A stretch of DNA of 64,000 bases from Brachynemurus nebulosus (Eukaryota; Arthropoda; Insecta; Neuroptera; Myrmeleontidae), in contig JAPWDM010000005.1 of the NCBI GenBank assembly GCA_035578155.1, positions 46,588,954-46,652,953 on the forward strand. Direction: 5' to 3'. Below, piece after piece: positions 37,249 to 47,853 of this stretch. The notes under the pieces are model-generated. The model was not told where the DNA came from, did not search any database, and saw only the letters and a program-made list of their open reading frames with translations. Made by a program: the position numbers and the translations under genes. The stretch's first letter is position 1; every line of letters starts with the position of its first letter.

Positions 37249-38045
37249 CTTAAATATTATGACTTGAATGTATTTGATTCTTCGCGAAACGATAATATTT
37301 TTATTAAATAATCTATTTTCAGAATTTGATTTGTTATTTTCCAAATACATATTATGATAAAAACATGAAATAATTCACAATAAAGGAAATCCTGTACTTG
37401 TTTATAAACTGGGGAGAAATTTTTAGTGCTGTTGTTTCGGTACAACTTGAATTCAAAGAGTTTTAGTTTGTTCATTTGTATGTAAACTAGCTTTTACCCT
37501 CGGCTTCGCCCGCACTTAAATATTATGACTTGAATGTATTTGATTCTTCGCGAAACGATAATATTTTTATTAAATAATCTATTTTCAGAATTTGATTTGT
37601 TATTTTCCAAATACATATTAATGTAAAAACATGAAATAATTCACAATAAAGGAAATCCTGTACTTGTTTATAAACTGGGGAGAAATTTTTAGTGCTGTTG
37701 TTTCGGTACAACTTGAATTCAAAGAGTTTTAGTTTGTTCATTTGTATGTAAACTAGCTTTTACCCTCGGCTTCGCCCGCACTTAAATATTATGACTTGAA
37801 TGTATTTGATTCTTCGCGAAACGATAATATTTTTATTAAATAATCTATTTTCAGAATTTGATTTGTTATTTTCCAAATACATATTATGATAAAAACATGA
37901 AATAATTCACAATAAAGGATATCCTGTACTTGTTTATAAACTGGGGAGAAATTTTTAGTACTGTTGTTTCGGTACAACTTGAATTCAAAGAGTTTTAGTT
38001 TGTTCATTTGTAAACTAGCTTTTACTCTCGGCTTCGCCCGCGTGT
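37249..38045 (-). repeat. Tandem array, three units of 266 bp, with Helitron-like ends
   Basis: Units begin at 37249, 37515 and 37781 and are almost identical (a few substitutions and a 4-base gap in unit 3). Each contains AACTAGCTTTTACCC followed by CTCGGCTTCGCCCGC; on the minus strand this is a GC hairpin then GCTAGTT, a Helitron-like 3' end. A single diverged copy lies at 40689-40880. The three 72-codon open frames are copies of repeat sequence, not genes. Confidence 0.8.
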
Positions 38046-38264
38046 TACTTGAAATTATAATGCCGACTTGGCATCACTTTTACTAATAGTACCGTAAACT
38101 GAGATAAAATTATGAAGTATTATTACTTTTATGGATTTATAAATATAAAAACTTCTAAATTATATTTCAGTTTCAATTTTGGTCAACATTAGGCAAAGCA
38201 TAAATTATAAACTCAAAATTTATGAAAACAAGATTATTTCAGTAGTTAGAATTTTTAAAAATAT

Positions 38265-38418
38265 AAATGAAGACATCATTAGTGGATGAACATGTTATGT
38301 AACATTTTTATAGTTTTACAATAGAAGCGTTTGAAAGTTTTTATTTACATATACCGCGCATACTCTTTCTCAACCTCATATATCAAAAACTGCATGTTTT
38401 AGGACACAAAAAACATTA

Positions 38419-38508
<90 letters not shown>

Positions 38509-38830
38509 GTAGGTAGACGACATCAAGGGGCGTAATTAGCATAAATCTTAAGTTCATAATGATGAAAACACAGATTTAAATACGTTTCTTTTTATGTCTC
38601 CAAAAATTGGACTTTTCAGATACAAGGTTGAGAAAGAGTATGCGCGATATTTCCCATACAATAGCACATGTTTATTATTGAATTTCTACAAAACTACTGG
38701 ACCTAATGAAACTAAATTTTAAATATATGATACTTCAGCATAGAATATTTCAAAATTTGGCAAAAATTGAATTTTTGAAAAAATGTTACATAACACCTTC
38801 ATCCACTTATGTCTTCAAATGTATTTCATA
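38265..38830. mobile_element. Diverged foldback around an (AT)n core
   Basis: The left parts 'gaagacatcattagtggatg' and 'cgcgcatactctttctcaac' reappear inverted at 38790-38820 and 38625-38650. The centre (38424-38503) is a pure AT dinucleotide run of about 80 bp. Confidence 0.5.
38424..38503. repeat. (AT)n microsatellite
   Basis: About 40 AT units at the centre of a foldback. Confidence 0.95.
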
Positions 38831-38935
38831 ATTTAAAGTACGGACTTGTAGCTTCGTAAATATTATTTTGGTAAACATAATTTTATTGTAAGTTTAAAGT
38901 GGCTCGTTATGAGAAAAAAGATTACCGATCCCTAG

Positions 38936-39325
38936 GTTGAGCGGTTGATGCCTGAAGATAAAACAGACAATATTTTAAGGGGTCTCTCGTGTGACGCTGT
39001 AAAGAAACCAGAACTGAAACAAGAGCGGACAAATCCACTTTGAAAGACTTTCAAGAGGAAGAGGAAGGAGTACTTTATGGACAAGGCATTGATGGTAAGT
39101 TAAAATTTTCATAGTTTTAACCGTACCTAAGTCTGCCAAAAACCCCATTTTCAATATTTTCAAATGATTCTATACTCGATGCATTTAGGCTTATAGATTA
39201 AAAGGCTTTTTTTTTCTTTCAGATAAGCCAATCAGCCGAAATCGTGGAAGAAGTGAGCGTCCCTTTTTTCAAAGCGGATGTCTTCGGAGTGGTACAACTT
39301 ACGTTCTAATGAAGATTTTTACTTG
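38936..39325 (+). pseudogene. Two-exon coding remnant, unidentified, frame broken
   Basis: After an acceptor-like CCCTAG, 38936-39040 reads VERLMPEDKTDNILRGLSCD and onward to a TGA at 39041-39043. From there a second frame of the same exon reads STLKDFQEEEEGVLYGQGID up to a good donor, GATG|GTAAGT (39094/39095). A polypyrimidine acceptor at 39221-39222 opens 39223-39325, joining in phase and reading DKPISRNRGRSERPFFQSG to a TGA. The charged and Arg-rich composition looks protein-like. One frameshift separates the halves, so a decayed gene is likelier than a working one. Family not recognised. Confidence 0.35.
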
Positions 39326-40688
39326 AAATTTGTTTTACATACTCTTGAAATAGTAATAAATAAATGATAAAAAAAACTCCATAGTTATATCTTTTCATTG
39401 GTCGTCAAAAAAAATTCTCCAAAAATGCTTAAAAAACAGGCTGTCACACGGGGGAACCCACTTAAATATATTTCCTCACGGGAATCAGATTCAAACAAAG
39501 TTTCAAACCGATTGGTTAAGTTGTTGAGACTTAAACGTGAAACAAACTAACTCACGTTCACATTTATAATATTAGTATTCTTATTTTTCTTGCGTATAAT
39601 CGAAACAAAAAATTTGTTTATCCAAAAGATAAAATAACTGTTGGTCCAGTTTTCGTTATAAATAAATAACTGGACAGAGCGCAGATAATATATTTACGTA
39701 GCAACCGAGAAAACGAAAATAAATGAACAAAGAACGAACGAATAAAACCCAGTAAAAAATTATCCGGCAACATTCTATTTCTTTTTTTATCAATACTTTT
39801 TCTTGTGTTTTTTGCCTTCCGTTGTGCCTTCTTCAAGAACGGAATGGTTGTTTCTAAGAAAGTAGCGCGTACTATTTTTTCTACGGTTTCTTTGGCGTAC
39901 GAGTGTGGGTGAGAACTTTGTTTTATAGCAGAAGTCACCTAGTTTAGTAAGGATAGCAACAGCAACAACAACCGGCTTGTATATGGACTAAATCTGTGAT
40001 TATGTTTACCAGCACACATATAATACACAAGTGAATACCTTCTTCACAGTGTTTCTGTCGTTTCACTGTCATATTTCACAAGTCTATGCACACAATACAT
40101 AGCGTTGAGAGATTACCGGCGAAAACATAATAGACATGTGTGGCGTTCAAACCTTCAAAAAAATATTATCAAACAAATATTGACTAACTATTGGTGCTCA
40201 ATACGCTCAATATTCACTCGCAACATCATTCTCTATTACGTAACATCTTATACCATTGTACTTCCCGTTCACGATATTGACGTATTGGGTTTTATTTGTA
40301 CAGTAGGTGGAAAAAATAATAGAAACGCGTTATAAAATATATAAAATATGGTTTGTTATATAGGAAACTGAACCTGAATAGAGTTGTTTTATAAAAAATT
40401 TAATGAACCATACTCCCACTAACCAACCATAATTGAAAATAAGTTTACTTCATAAAAAATTCATAATTAGTAAGTATTTAAACGATCTACTTTGTCAAAT
40501 TTTCATTTAAAATAATTTTAAACGATTGCTTTTTCGTTTTTTTTTTTTTTTTTTGAACTATTGTAGGAAAAATAATTTTTACATAAGCTCGTCAATGGCT
40601 CAAAAAGACTGAATGTTCTGTTTATTTAATTTTTTAAATTTTAAGTTAAAATTTGACAAAATATATCGTTTATACCTACAATTATAAA
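39326..40688. other. No confident gene
   Basis: It holds an interspersed repeat tail (39460-39560) and a minus-strand open frame (39618-39938) whose Lys-rich middle, ETTIPFLKKAQRKAKNTRK, follows a possible acceptor at about 39921. Unidentified and weak. Confidence 0.3.
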
Positions 40689-40960
40689 TATTTTATTTTT
40701 CAAAATACATATTGTGATAAAAACATGAAATAATTCACAATAAAGGATACTTGTACTGCATTTGTTTATAAACTGGGAAGAAATTTTTAGTGCTATTGCT
40801 TCGGTACAACTTGAATACAAAGAGTTTATTACATAGTTTGTTCATTCGTAAACTAGCTTTTACCCGCGGCTTCGCCCGCGCGTTAACTGAAATTAGAACA
40901 TTGATAAATTGAGATAAAATTATGAAGTAGTATTCCTTTTATGGATTCTATGGACTATAC
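40689..40960 (-). repeat. Single diverged copy of the 266-bp Helitron-like repeat
   Basis: It matches the array at 37249-38045 from 'caaatacatattatgataaaa' class words through the CTAG end and on into flanking sequence also seen after the array at 38046-38130. Confidence 0.6.
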
Positions 40961-42339
40961 AGTAATAAAGTTTGTTTGAAAGTGAATAACTAATGTTCGA
41001 AACAGTTGTCAAAAGTTTAATACAGTCGCATTTTGCAAAGTAAAATATTTGTTTAATTACAAAAGTAACGCTTAAATCTATTAATATTAGAAAATATATT
41101 TTTCATTCAATGTTTATGAATTAATTTAACTGGTGTTCCTCGCTATTATTTGTTTGACTCCTGTACACGTATTTAAAGGCTAAATTTCTGCAGATAATGT
41201 ACCTATACACGATAATGACTATTCTTCTGTGGCTAAGTATCTCTGTAATTTATCCGGTCGAATGGTGCGTTCAACATCCGATTTTTATGACATCTCAAGA
41301 CTTTACTCCCCAGAAAGTGAGAAAATTTCGCAAAAAAAGTAAAAAAATTATAATTTAAACTTTTATTGACATGTTGGGTTATTATTAATAAGTAATGATA
41401 TTCAGAACTTTTTAATACATTATCAGTTTTGTTACATAAAATTTTTTCTATTTCCCATTAATAATAAATAATTTTAATGGACGGAATTTTACAGAGTGTT
41501 TTAGGTTTGAAATTCCTAAAAATTTATTTAAGCAAATTCGAATCGTTGAAATAGGATAACAGTTTTTGACATTTTGATAAAAATTTGTACGTAAAATTCG
41601 TAGAAAAACTTCCAACAACGATTCGCTTTTAATTCCTATACAACTATGACATTTATATGGAAAGCTTCCTTGACACTATATGCCCCAGTACGTATCAACG
41701 ACAAAGAATAACACCTAAACCTTATTTCCATCTACCATAAAGACGAAAATATAAGAAAAACGAAGCCACGTGGTGGCCAAACAAAGATGACATGCAAACA
41801 AACAAAGATAGACCATGTAACAATGTGGCAAAACGGAGTATCGACTTTTATTATGGAATGCACCAACCTGGGTGAAAATTGAGTTCAGTTTGAGAAGGAT
41901 GATTAGATACAATAACCAAATGATATAGAAAAAGAGCAGTTTATATATGAAACCACGGTCGTTATTGACTTTCAGTAGGTAAGTAAGTTTTGGTGTGCTT
42001 TGAAGGCATTGTCGAGTGACACTCGATACTTTCTAGAGAGAATAAGCTTTTCATTGTAAGCGCGGATGAAAAACTGAATAGGTCGATGTCTAGTCAAGTT
42101 AAATGTAATTATTAATGAATAATTATTTGAAGAATATAGGTATGTATTACAGAGCCGGTCTGAGAGGTGACTGCACAAGACCTTTTGTTTCTGAAGGTCC
42201 CACGAAATGATTTTACAAAACCAAAATGATTTAATTTTTTGTTTTGTTTGCATTGAATGTAAATTTTGTTAAAATCTGTAGTTTTACAACTTCTCAATGT
42301 AAGTGAACATAGAATTTTGGAACACTTTTGCTTTCTTGC
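40961..42339. other. No gene seen
   Basis: AT-rich. Minus-strand open frames at 41715-42297 show no recognisable domain and no splice support. Confidence 0.4.
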
Positions 42340-42790
42340 ATTAGGTATGAATAGATCGAGGCGGTGAATTCTAGATGCGATAAATATTTCTAAAAGGAAT
42401 TTCGTTATTTTAATAGCAAAAATGAAAAGTTGATACCCAAATTACACCTATTCAGCAGTAATTTAAATGGCTTTCTTTATCAGCAAAGCTTTATTTAAGA
42501 GAAAAAAAAAGTAATATGATGACGTCATTAAGTTTATTAAAATTTTTCAATACCTAAAAAACTGTAAATAAAATGATAGAATGACGAAACTGAAAGCGAA
42601 TTATAGGTTTTCAAAGTCGTTCTTTTCATTTTTATCAAAATTAGGCATGTATGGTCACTAAAAAATAGATTTCTGTCAAATCAGTCATATTTTCAAACGG
42701 AATTTTATCATTTTGATAATAAAAATGAGGAGTTACGGAAAAAGTTAAGTTTGTAAATTGTACTTGCAACCGTTTACGAATATTTGCAAA
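42340..42790. repeat. CRE-bearing dispersed repeat, copy
   Basis: Related to 15730-16620 and 59815-60310, with TGACGTCA at 42520-42527. It includes the intact join 'actgtaaataaaatgatagaatga', which shows where the foldback entered the copy near 16168. Confidence 0.55.
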
Positions 42791-42904
42791 CATTTTGGAC
42801 ACTTGCGGTGTAAAAAAGAACTGACATTTTCTTTAACTATTTTACTTATCTATACCTTTTAAGTAAGTATAGCTAACTTTAAATAGTTCTAGAAATAATT
42901 TACT

Positions 42905-43130
42905 GTAAACTGTTGAGAGGTTTACTTTGTGAAATTTCATTTTAAACATTAAAAATATTTAAAGTTTCAATTACTTTGTCAATTTCACTAGAATTGAGTA
43001 GAATTTACTCGCGTCACGAGATTGAAAACGCGTTTTGAAAACGTCGCGAGATTGAAAACGCGTTTAGTAAATTCTACTCAATTCTAGTGAAATTGACAAA
43101 GTAATTGAAACTTTAAATATTTTTAATAGT
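42905..43130. mobile_element. Foldback element (copy 2)
   Basis: Arms 42946-43010 and 43067-43130 are near-perfect inverted copies (CAATTACTTTGTCAATTTCA core) around a loop holding two copies of CGAGATTGAAAACGCG. The outer part, 42905-42945, matches the far side of the foldback at 16168-16395 in reverse. Confidence 0.65.
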
Positions 43131-44085
43131 TCTAGAAATCGTTTTAAAACGGTTTTTTTGAAGAAAATGTAGATATATGCAGAAGAGTAATTACAATGGA
43201 ACAGGTGGAGCAGTCGTTCCAGGGCACATGACAAAAAATGGCGCAACAGGAAAAAGTATGGGTGCAAGAAGGAAAAATAATTTTTCATTGGAAAGTGGTT
43301 TTCTTGCTAGTTCTCAGTTGAAAATGATATTTGGTGTTTTTTTTCCTCGTTAGCTTTATTTTCGAGGAAAATCTACTTTTTAGACGGGGCGCTTGATTAC
43401 TGCAAGGCGCAAAAGTTGTGGTTAAGAGTCTGAGTATATCGTCAGCTGAGTATTGGTTTGTCAACTTTTTAAACATTTTTTCTAAATAGTTGTTTTGTTA
43501 GCTTTGGGCATTGACGCCGAAACCGCTATCAAAAAAAAATTTTTAAAAAATTGACTTGGTACAAACAATACTCAGCTGACGATATGTATACAATATATAG
43601 AATAATTTAAGACCAACATTTAATATTATTTATTATAAAATTTAAGAATCGTGTTTCCGATAAATTTTATGTTCATTTGCGGTTGAAGAGGACCGAGAAA
43701 ACAAAAAAATTTTAAAATAATTCTATATTTACGCATACTAGGAACCAAGGCCATAGAAAGCTAGGATGCCCCCCACGGCAGTAATTGAACTAGTTCTGCC
43801 AAACGTAATTCCAAGTTGATTTTTCAACAATTAGGCCTAGAAGTGGTTTTTTTTTTTCTTTTAGAGCCCATCATGTCCTCCAGACAAACCTAGGCCTCAA
43901 ATTTTAGACATATTGCCGTGGCCTCCCTACGGGCCTAATAGGAAATAGCCCAAAATAAAATAACTTATTAATTATCGTGTAAAATTTTTTTCAACGATCC
44001 ACAAATCAATTCGATCCGGCTCTGTGTATTTCTTCAAGCTTAAGTATCATGCATAAATTACAGAACTGATTATTTAAAAACTTAC
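43131..44085. other. Region 3' of the HMG-box gene; last exon not resolved
   Basis: A minus-strand continuation of the gene should lie here. One candidate starts after ACACAG at about 44023 and runs 16 codons to a stop at 43978, but it does not look like the end of an HMG box. 43750-43960 is GC-richer and has 'aggcctag' words like degenerate transposon sequence. Confidence 0.35.
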
Positions 44086-45018
44086 TAGGATATTTAATTT
44101 TGTGAGCGTAGTCCACCTCCTTCGCTTTATCATAGTATATATTTTTTTGATCTTCATCTAACGACTTCCAATGCTGTCCCAATCTTATCGAAATTCTTTT
44201 ATTCGCATCGTTTGGATAATATCTGGTAAGGGGTTTTCGCCATTCATGAGCAAATATCATGAACGCGTTTGATGGTCGCTTTATTTTGCGTTCATTCGGG
44301 TCTAAAAACAAATAAAAAATAAAAATTTTGATTTTATGAAAACCATACAGAATTTTTGTAAGATATAAATTTACCTATAGATTCTTTATCACAATTAGAT
44401 GTAGATACAGGACTCGTGATTAAGGGAATCGGAATTTTATTTTCAATTTCTGAAACTGTTTGATAAAAAATTAATATATTTGTTTTCTGTAAAGTAAAAA
44501 CTGGTAAATAATCCTTGAACAAGTGTACAGAGAACACTAAAGTAACTCTTTACTATAACCTCCACCTCCCCCCCCTCCGCTCCGACAAAGAATGACATAG
44601 GTATTTTCGTGAAAAATCTTTTTACCTTTTGGAATTTCACCATTAATTTTCTGTTTATCTTTTTTCTTCTTCGATGGCGTTTTTGAAAAATTCTGTTTTA
44701 AAACACTAACACTTCTTGACTCTGTTTTAAAAAGATTTAAATTTCAAAATGTGGCTGTAATAGTGTCTTAAATAACTTACGTTTTGTCTTAGGACTCTTC
44801 GAAACTTTCCTTGAGGTTTCTTTCTCCGCATTAAGTAATGATTCCTCCTTGATATCCAATACAAAATCAGGGTCTTCATCAGAATCTGTGAATATGGGTT
44901 CATCGTCATCTTCCAAGATTGTCTTTCTTTGGGTACAAGATCGTTTTATAAATTTTACTCTGCTCGCTATATCCGGTTCGTTTTGAAATAAATGATTTGA
45001 TTTCAGCGTGGCTTCCAT
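44086..45018 (-). CDS. HMG-box (SOX/MATA-type) protein, four exons, C-terminus unresolved
   Basis: Exons 44781-45018, 44626-44721, 44375-44455 and 44086-44301 all join in phase 1 with GT-AG sites. The first two give an acidic then Lys-rich N-terminus (TDSDEDPDFVLDIKEE; SKTPSKKKKDKQK). The last holds an HMG box: KIKRPSNAFMIFAHEWRKPL, then NKRISIRLGQHWKSL, ending AHKIKYPS. The RPxNAFMxF start and the LGxxWKxL helix are those of sequence-specific HMG proteins that bend DNA in the nucleus. The box stops at a donor just where SOX proteins continue with the basic YKY tail, and I could not find that exon. The chosen ATG (45018) has an in-frame stop shortly upstream. The gene may be real with a missed last exon, or decaying. 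Confidence 0.65.
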
Positions 45019-45420
45019 TTTAAAAGCGTCCTTTCAAAAAACAGGAGACTTGGTGATTGAAATAAAAATTTTTATTTCATAATTATTTAAAAAAAAATGA
45101 ATTTTTGTTATTTCTTAGAAAAAAAAAATTCCGAATATCTCGAAAAAATTGATTCCTTACCGGTTAATGGAGAAATAGAAAGATTCACTTTGCTTGTGTT
45201 TCAAACAGAAAGCGGAACTTTTATCAACTAATCTATATGAATTTTTTACTGAGAATAAAAAACGTATTTTTTAAGACAAGAAATTTTTTTTAGTGACTTT
45301 TAAGTCTTTATAAAGAATGAGTGAATACATCAAAATATCCCATTAAAGACGAAATATTCTATTAAATAGAGCCGCAAATGTTCAAGAAAAATAAATTTTG
45401 TTTTAAAATAATTTATTTAC

Positions 45421-45472
45421 CTATTTGATTGGTCGCTTCAGACAAAGGCCTTTTGCCGACATTGCCCGACAT
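45421..45472 (-). CDS. Possible first exon of the HMG-box gene
   Basis: The ATG at 45472 reads MSGNVGKRPLSEATNQI and ends at a donor (ATAG|GTAAAT) in phase 1, like the other introns of the gene. Joining it directly to the acceptor before 45018 hits a TAA in that frame, so either another exon intervenes (a weak candidate ends at 45173), the downstream ATG is the true start, or the gene carries a frame defect. Confidence 0.35.
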
Positions 45473-45735
45473 GACTAGATTAAAACAATTCTAAGAAATC
45501 CTGAGTATGCTAAATCAAATAAAAATTATTCTTGTTTGCTGTTGAAAGTATATTTTCAAGAAAAGGACTAAAAATGAATTTTAACTGAAAAATTGTATTC
45601 TTAAATATTTAAAAATAACTGTGTATTGAATAAGAGACAATTTGTTCGTTATTCATTTAGGAGAATCGAGAATCTGTTTCTATTAGAGATGGGACTTAAG
45701 TAACTAGTACATCTCACATTATGACGAGTTATAAT

Positions 45736-45737
<2 letters not shown>

Positions 45738-45784
<47 letters not shown>
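45738..45784. repeat. (AT)n microsatellite, left part
   Basis: A dinucleotide run immediately left of the 5' LTR; it continues at 53375-53437 after the element. The LTR element therefore inserted into one microsatellite. Confidence 0.9.
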
Positions 45785-45789
<5 letters not shown>

Positions 45790-46194
45790 TGGAATGACCA
45801 CATCCGCCAAATAAGCTACATCAGCGTCTTCACACAGTCGCCTATACGTTTCATAGAATTTAGTGTCATAGGGCAATTATAACAAACTTATGAACATTAA
45901 CATATCATATTATAATTCATATCATCATTTTATTTTATTATCTAAACTTGTAATTATACACAACATGTAATATGTATTAATTCTTTATGCTTAATAATCA
46001 TTATAAAACATATATAAACGATTAAAACAAAAGACACATTTAACTTCCGATTTAGCAGTTAAGCTAGGCGTAATCTCTGTTCGGGCATTATTCATTTCTT
46101 TGTAATATTTTATTGTATCAAAATTAATAAAAATTGTGAAAGTTAATTAAAATAAATTTTTAAAAACTAATTTTAATTGTTGTAAAACATAACT
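45785..46194 (+). repeat. 5' LTR (410 bp)
   Basis: It starts AGTTATGG and ends CATAACT, so its tips are inverted copies. It contains a TATA-like TATATAAACG at 46011-46020 and an AATAAA-type signal near the end. I found no difference from the 3' LTR when reading them side by side. Confidence 0.93.
46011..46018 (+). promoter_or_regulatory. TATA-like box in the 5' LTR
   Basis: TATATAAA in the second half of the LTR, a plausible core promoter for the full-length transcript. The same box is in the 3' LTR at 53191-53198. Confidence 0.5.
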
Positions 46195-46211
46195 GGCGCA
46201 GTCGGTAGGAT
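46194..46211 (+). other. Primer binding site (serine tRNA)
   Basis: TGGCGCAGTCGGTAGGAT directly at the LTR edge (first T shared with the LTR) is complementary to the 3' end of insect serine tRNA, the primer used by the 17.6/297 errantivirus group. Confidence 0.8.
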
Positions 46212-46408
46212 TGTTGTTACATTGTTGTCGGTTAATTGGTGTATTGTGAGTTAAAAGACTGACGGATCATCAGGACAGTGACTCAACCTTAACGGCTCAT
46301 TAAGGAAAGTGGTACACAGTCATCGACCAGCAGTGCGTGGATTCCAATCCTTTAAACAGCAACGAAACCTATCTACTACAAGGAAATGAAAGTAATCTGG
46401 AGCATTCT

Positions 46409-46414
46409 GTGAGT
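46409..46414 (+). other. Possible splice donor for the env transcript
   Basis: CT|GTGAGT in the leader before gag. Errantivirus env is made from a spliced mRNA, and this is the best donor in the leader. Inferred, not proven. Confidence 0.35.
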
Positions 46415-46467
46415 AAAGTGATTACACATTTTTTCGCTATTTCATTTTTGTTCCTTTCTGCTTATAT

Positions 46468-47853
46468 ATGTCCAAATTTTTACGCCTCAAATTAAAAACA
46501 CCATCATTTAAACCATATCCTAGATCGGACGTTCCTCAGTTGGACGCTGTATACGTAATAACTGAGTCAGGTGCGATTGTATCAGAGAATACGATACAGG
46601 GCAACTCTTTAGATTTAGATAATATTAGTAATCAATCAAATAGTAACCTTATTACTGAATCAAATCAATTACCAAATACTTCTATTAGTTTAAACACCTT
46701 TTCAAATACAAAAATAGACATGACTTCACAAGAAATAACCGGTTTTTCACAAATATTAGAAGCCTTCAAAATACCGGATCCAATCAAAAATCTTCCGGAA
46801 TTTAACGGTAACCCAAGAACGTTACATGATTTCATAGAGAATGTGGAGGAAATTATGAGTTGCGTTACAATCGATTGGACGCAAGGTTATGGCAAAATGT
46901 GGATACGTGCTATCCGCAACAAAATTGTTGGTGATGCAAACGAAGTACTGAATATGTACGGTACACCAACCGATTGGAATATTATTAAATCAAATTTAAT
47001 ATCTCATTACGCTGACAAACGTAATGAAACAACATTAATTCGTGATTTACACAATTTAAGACAAACTCCAAATCAAAAGATGGAGGAATTCTATGCGCAA
47101 ATCATAGAAATTCTTTCCTCTCTGGTTAACTTCACTAAGTTAAATGAATCAAATCAATCAGCTATATCATCTAAATTATCGCTTTTTAAAAATTTAGCAA
47201 AAGATGTCTTTCTTGCCGGACTTCGTGAACCAATAGGCTCCGTAGTAAGAGCTAGAAATCCGGATACTATTCAAAATGCATTTGAATATGCAGTTAGAGA
47301 ACAAAACATACATTATCATCAACGCTCATACATACAACCTCAAACAAACATTAAATTAACACAAAATAGACCTCTTAGGAATATACCGTCTACACCGCAA
47401 TTTATTCAAAGACCACCCATTACATATAATCCTTATTACACACAACAAACACAACAACTTAGACCATTTCAAACACAACAAACACAACAATTTAGACCAT
47501 TTCAAACACAACAAAACACTAGGCAATTTCCAACACCAACACCCATGGAAATTGGTAGTAATAGGATCAGCATAAGAAATAATAATATTCCTCAGTCACG
47601 TACAAATCCTCCACAACAACCAAAACCAAATTTTTTCCAAACTCAAAGTAAACCAACCTTTACAAGCAAAGAGCTTCACAATGCAGAAGCACAAAACTAT
47701 TCATCACTCGATGAATACGTCGAATATGTTGATACTAACAACGAAAACGAACAATATTCGGAATACGATCAGTCAAATGATCATATGACACCTCAGGCTG
47801 AAATTGACGATCAAAATTTTCAGTACAATTGGGACCACAGTACGGATACATAG
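46468..47853 (+). CDS. gag: Gag
   Basis: 461 residues from the ATG at 46468; a 9-codon upstream frame in the leader (46385) precedes it. Gag forms the particle and binds the RNA genome. The central part (about residues 100-280) is helical and fits the capsid of retrotransposon Gag proteins (DFIENVEEIM, DWNIIKSNLISHY, KMEEFYAQI). After about residue 281 it is Gln/Pro-rich with two copies of QTQQTQQ.RPF. I see no CCHC zinc knuckle, and a basic Arg/Asn tract replaces it, as in several errantiviruses. It ends 25 bases into the pol frame. Confidence 0.9.
   Translation: MSKFLRLKLKTPSFKPYPRSDVPQLDAVYVITESGAIVSENTIQGNSLDLDNISNQSNSNLITESNQLPNTSISLNTFSNTKIDMTSQEITGFSQILEAFKIPDPIKNLPEFNGNPRTLHDFIENVEEIMSCVTIDWTQGYGKMWIRAIRNKIVGDANEVLNMYGTPTDWNIIKSNLISHYADKRNETTLIRDLHNLRQTPNQKMEEFYAQIIEILSSLVNFTKLNESNQSAISSKLSLFKNLAKDVFLAGLREPIGSVVRARNPDTIQNAFEYAVREQNIHYHQRSYIQPQTNIKLTQNRPLRNIPSTPQFIQRPPITYNPYYTQQTQQLRPFQTQQTQQFRPFQTQQNTRQFPTPTPMEIGSNRISIRNNNIPQSRTNPPQQPKPNFFQTQSKPTFTSKELHNAEAQNYSSLDEYVEYVDTNNENEQYSEYDQSNDHMTPQAEIDDQNFQYNWDHSTDT
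47814..47820 (+). promoter_or_regulatory. Programmed -1 frameshift heptamer between gag and pol
   Basis: Read in the gag frame the bases are A AAT TTT, which fits the X XXY YYZ slippery pattern exactly. The pol frame (-1) is open from 47808, so slippage here would pass from Gag into the protease. It lies about 30 bases before the gag stop. I did not identify a stimulating RNA structure downstream. Confidence 0.6.

Noticed and set aside
37257..38007. Three near-identical 72-codon minus-strand open frames
   Set aside because: They are copies of the 266-bp tandem repeat and have no domain; the repetition explains the shared frame.
10277..38045. CRISPR arrays or prokaryotic operons
   Set aside because: The direct repeats here are long transposon-derived units without unique equal-length spacers, and the genes have spliceosomal introns.
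44018..44058. Acceptor at about 44058 as the last exon of the HMG-box gene
   Set aside because: It gives only two codons before a stop and cuts the HMG box short; kept as unresolved.
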